Positions 13,853 through 15,396 of a stretch of 15,396 nt of DNA are shown here, piece after piece. This DNA comes from Sediminibacterium ginsengisoli (GTDB lineage: Bacteria > Bacteroidota > Bacteroidia > Chitinophagales > Chitinophagaceae), in assembly GCA_943324415.2 (NCBI GenBank), contig CALPLN020000025.1:1-15396 (forward strand). Reading direction: 5' to 3'. A model generated the notes under the pieces. The model was not told the origin of the DNA. It saw only the letters and a program-made list of their open reading frames with translations, and did no database searches. A program made the position numbers and the translations under genes. Numbering within the stretch: position 1 is the stretch's first letter; every line of letters starts with the position of its first letter.

Positions 13853-15396
13853 ATGATTCAATTTGACTTACCCAAGCAAAAATCATCCATCATCAAAGTT
13901 CTTGGTGTTGGCGGCGGAGGAAGCAATGCCGTTAACTTCATGTTCCAACAAGATATTGAAGGGGTAGATTTTATCATATGCAACACTGATTCTAAAGCAA
14001 TTGAACAAAGCCTTGTTCCAAATAAAATCCAATTAGGACCACATTTGACTCAAGGTTTGGGCGCAGGTGCCGACCCTTCTGTAGGTAAAATGGCGACCGA
14101 AGAATCTTTAGAAGAGATCAAAAGAATTTTAGAAGTGAATACCAAAATGGCATTCATCACTGTGGGAATGGGCGGTGGTACTGGAACTGGTGGTGCGCCG
14201 ATTATTGCAAAAATCTGTAAAGATTTGGGCATATTGACGGTTGGTATTGTGACCACTCCATTTGGTTTTGAAGGACCACGTCGTCAAAAACAAGCCGAAG
14301 AGGGGATCAATGAATTGAAACCTTTTGTAGATACTTTATTGGTGATTTCAAATGATAAATTGCGTATGCAATATGGCAATTTGAAAATGAAGGAAGCATT
14401 TACAAAAGCGGATAATGTATTGGCTACTGCAGCAAAATGTATCACAGATGTGATCAACAGCCGCGGTCATATCATTGTTGACTTTGCCGATGTTTGTACT
14501 GTCATGAAGAATGGCGGTGTAGCCATTTTAGGAAAGGCAGAAGTTGCCGGAGAAAACAGAGCAGAAAGAGCCATTGAAGAAGCATTGAATTCACCATTGT
14601 TGAATGACAATGATATCAAAGGTGCAAAATGGATTTTATTAAATATCAATAGTGCAGAGGGAGATTACGAATGTAGTATGGACGAATTAGAAACGATCAA
14701 TACTATTTTGAGAGCTCGTACCGGTGAACACAGCGATGTGATTATGGGTATGGGGTATGATGAAACCTTGGGTGATAAGTTAGGTATTACTTTAATAGCG
14801 ACTGGATTTGAACATAAAGACCCATTTAAAAAAGAAGCAGTTAAAGAAGTAGAAGCGCCAGTGGAAGAGAAGATTGTAATGACTTTACAGTCAGAGCAAA
14901 CTGCTCCAATTGAACCAATCGCTCCAGCACCAGAAGCAGTCGCTCCAGAAGCTCCAGAGGCAATCAATGAAGAAGTAATTGAATCCACTCTAGACCTAAC
15001 AGAAATGACTTTTGAAAATGAAATGGAAGTGGATGAATTAGCACCTACTATGCAAGAATTTGTGATGCCAGAAATGAGCAATGTATATGTTTCAGCTCCA
15101 GATTATGATGACGAAATGGAGGCTGAAATAGCAACTTCATTGGTGATGGAAACTTCTCCTACATTTGAAGAAGAAGAACAAAAAGAAGTAGTAGAAGAAG
15201 AACAACAAGATGTAGCAGATGTAGTTGAAGAATTGGTAGAAGAAGAAGTTACGGAAGTATTTGAATTGAATATGGAACTAACCGAAGAGCCTACTTTTAC
15301 GACTGAATTTGTATTGAACAAGCCGGTGAATATATATGCAGAAACAGAATTAGAAACAGAAACGCCGCAAGAAATAGCAACAGCGTTAACGCATTC
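13853..15396 (+). CDS. ftsZ: Cell division protein FtsZ (3' end outside the window)
   Basis: FtsZ is the tubulin-like GTPase that forms the division ring. Translation from ATG 13853 stays open for 514 codons to the window edge. The N-terminus MIQFDLPKQKSSIIKVLGVG and the GVGGGGSNAVN loop are typical of Bacteroidota FtsZ. The tubulin signature G107-G-G-T-G-T-G113 is intact, and TPFGFEGPRR follows. The synergy loop reads I-I-V-D210-F-A-D213, with isoleucine where asparagine is usual (E. coli N207). The globular part ends near residue 320. At least 194 further residues form an acidic linker with about 56 Asp/Glu, seven Lys and no Arg. The conserved C-terminal peptide that binds FtsA is not reached. 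The start is supported by the family N-terminus and an A-rich leader. Confidence 0.96.
   Translation, partial: MIQFDLPKQKSSIIKVLGVGGGGSNAVNFMFQQDIEGVDFIICNTDSKAIEQSLVPNKIQLGPHLTQGLGAGADPSVGKMATEESLEEIKRILEVNTKMAFITVGMGGGTGTGGAPIIAKICKDLGILTVGIVTTPFGFEGPRRQKQAEEGINELKPFVDTLLVISNDKLRMQYGNLKMKEAFTKADNVLATAAKCITDVINSRGHIIVDFADVCTVMKNGGVAILGKAEVAGENRAERAIEEALNSPLLNDNDIKGAKWILLNINSAEGDYECSMDELETINTILRARTGEHSDVIMGMGYDETLGDKLGITLIATGFEHKDPFKKEAVKEVEAPVEEKIVMTLQSEQTAPIEPIAPAPEAVAPEAPEAINEEVIESTLDLTEMTFENEMEVDELAPTMQEFVMPEMSNVYVSAPDYDDEMEAEIATSLVMETSPTFEEEEQKEVVEEEQQDVADVVEELVEEEVTEVFELNMELTEEPTFTTEFVLNKPVNIYAETELETETPQEIATALTH

Noticed and set aside
14665..15321. Serine-rich open frames on the minus strand opposite the ftsZ linker.
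   Set aside because: They are the antisense image of GAA- and GCT/CCA-rich codons in ftsZ (TTC, AGC and TGG read back). They have no recognisable domain and no start signal.
12144..15396. Direct electrostatic pairing of the basic FtsQ tail with the acidic FtsZ linker.
   Set aside because: The FtsQ tail follows a single N-terminal membrane helix and so is periplasmic, while FtsZ is cytoplasmic. They would not meet.

Overview
The window is an almost gap-free stretch of the division and cell wall (dcw) cluster of a member of the Bacteroidota, all on the + strand. The protein sequences look most like Chitinophagaceae (Sediminibacterium-type), but that family-level placement rests on recognising sequence style, not on a search. 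Supporting points are the low GC content, the near absence of Shine-Dalgarno sites with A-rich leaders instead, the gene order rsmH-ftsL-PBP-murE-mraY-murD-ftsW-murG-murC-ftsQ-ftsA-ftsZ with no murF, ddl or murB between them, a PASTA-bearing division transpeptidase, and a long MraY with an insert. MurE carries the DNPR motif, so the peptidoglycan is predicted to be of the meso-diaminopimelate type.

Layout: rsmH (18-944), ftsL-like (950-1306), the division transpeptidase ftsI/PBP3 (1306-3426), murE (3431-4897), mraY (4904-6217), murD (6219-7559, TTG start), ftsW (7562-8805, broken), murG (8798-9913), murC (9924-11282), ftsQ (11286-12329), ftsA (12348-13748) and ftsZ (13853 to beyond the right edge). 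Junctions run from an 8-base overlap to 18 bases, except the 104-base ftsA-ftsZ spacer. I saw no terminator-like hairpin, tRNA, rRNA, CRISPR array, insertion sequence or phage gene. Only 17 bases precede rsmH, too few to call the gene upstream.

How the genes work together: MurC, MurD and MurE add the first three residues of the stem peptide. MurF must be encoded elsewhere. MraY and MurG make lipid I and lipid II, and FtsW with the PBP polymerises and cross-links septal peptidoglycan. FtsL and FtsQ are the membrane scaffold, and FtsA tethers the FtsZ ring to the membrane.

This is a well-known system, and I did not find a new one. Two anomalies in essential genes stand out. First, ftsW is split by what looks like a deletion of 3k+1 bases (about 60-70) between short direct repeats near 7882-7890. 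Second, FtsZ has isoleucine where the synergy (T7) loop normally has asparagine. Both could be real or could be sequencing, assembly or strain-mixture errors. Other points are the very acidic FtsZ linker and the lysine-rich FtsQ tail.
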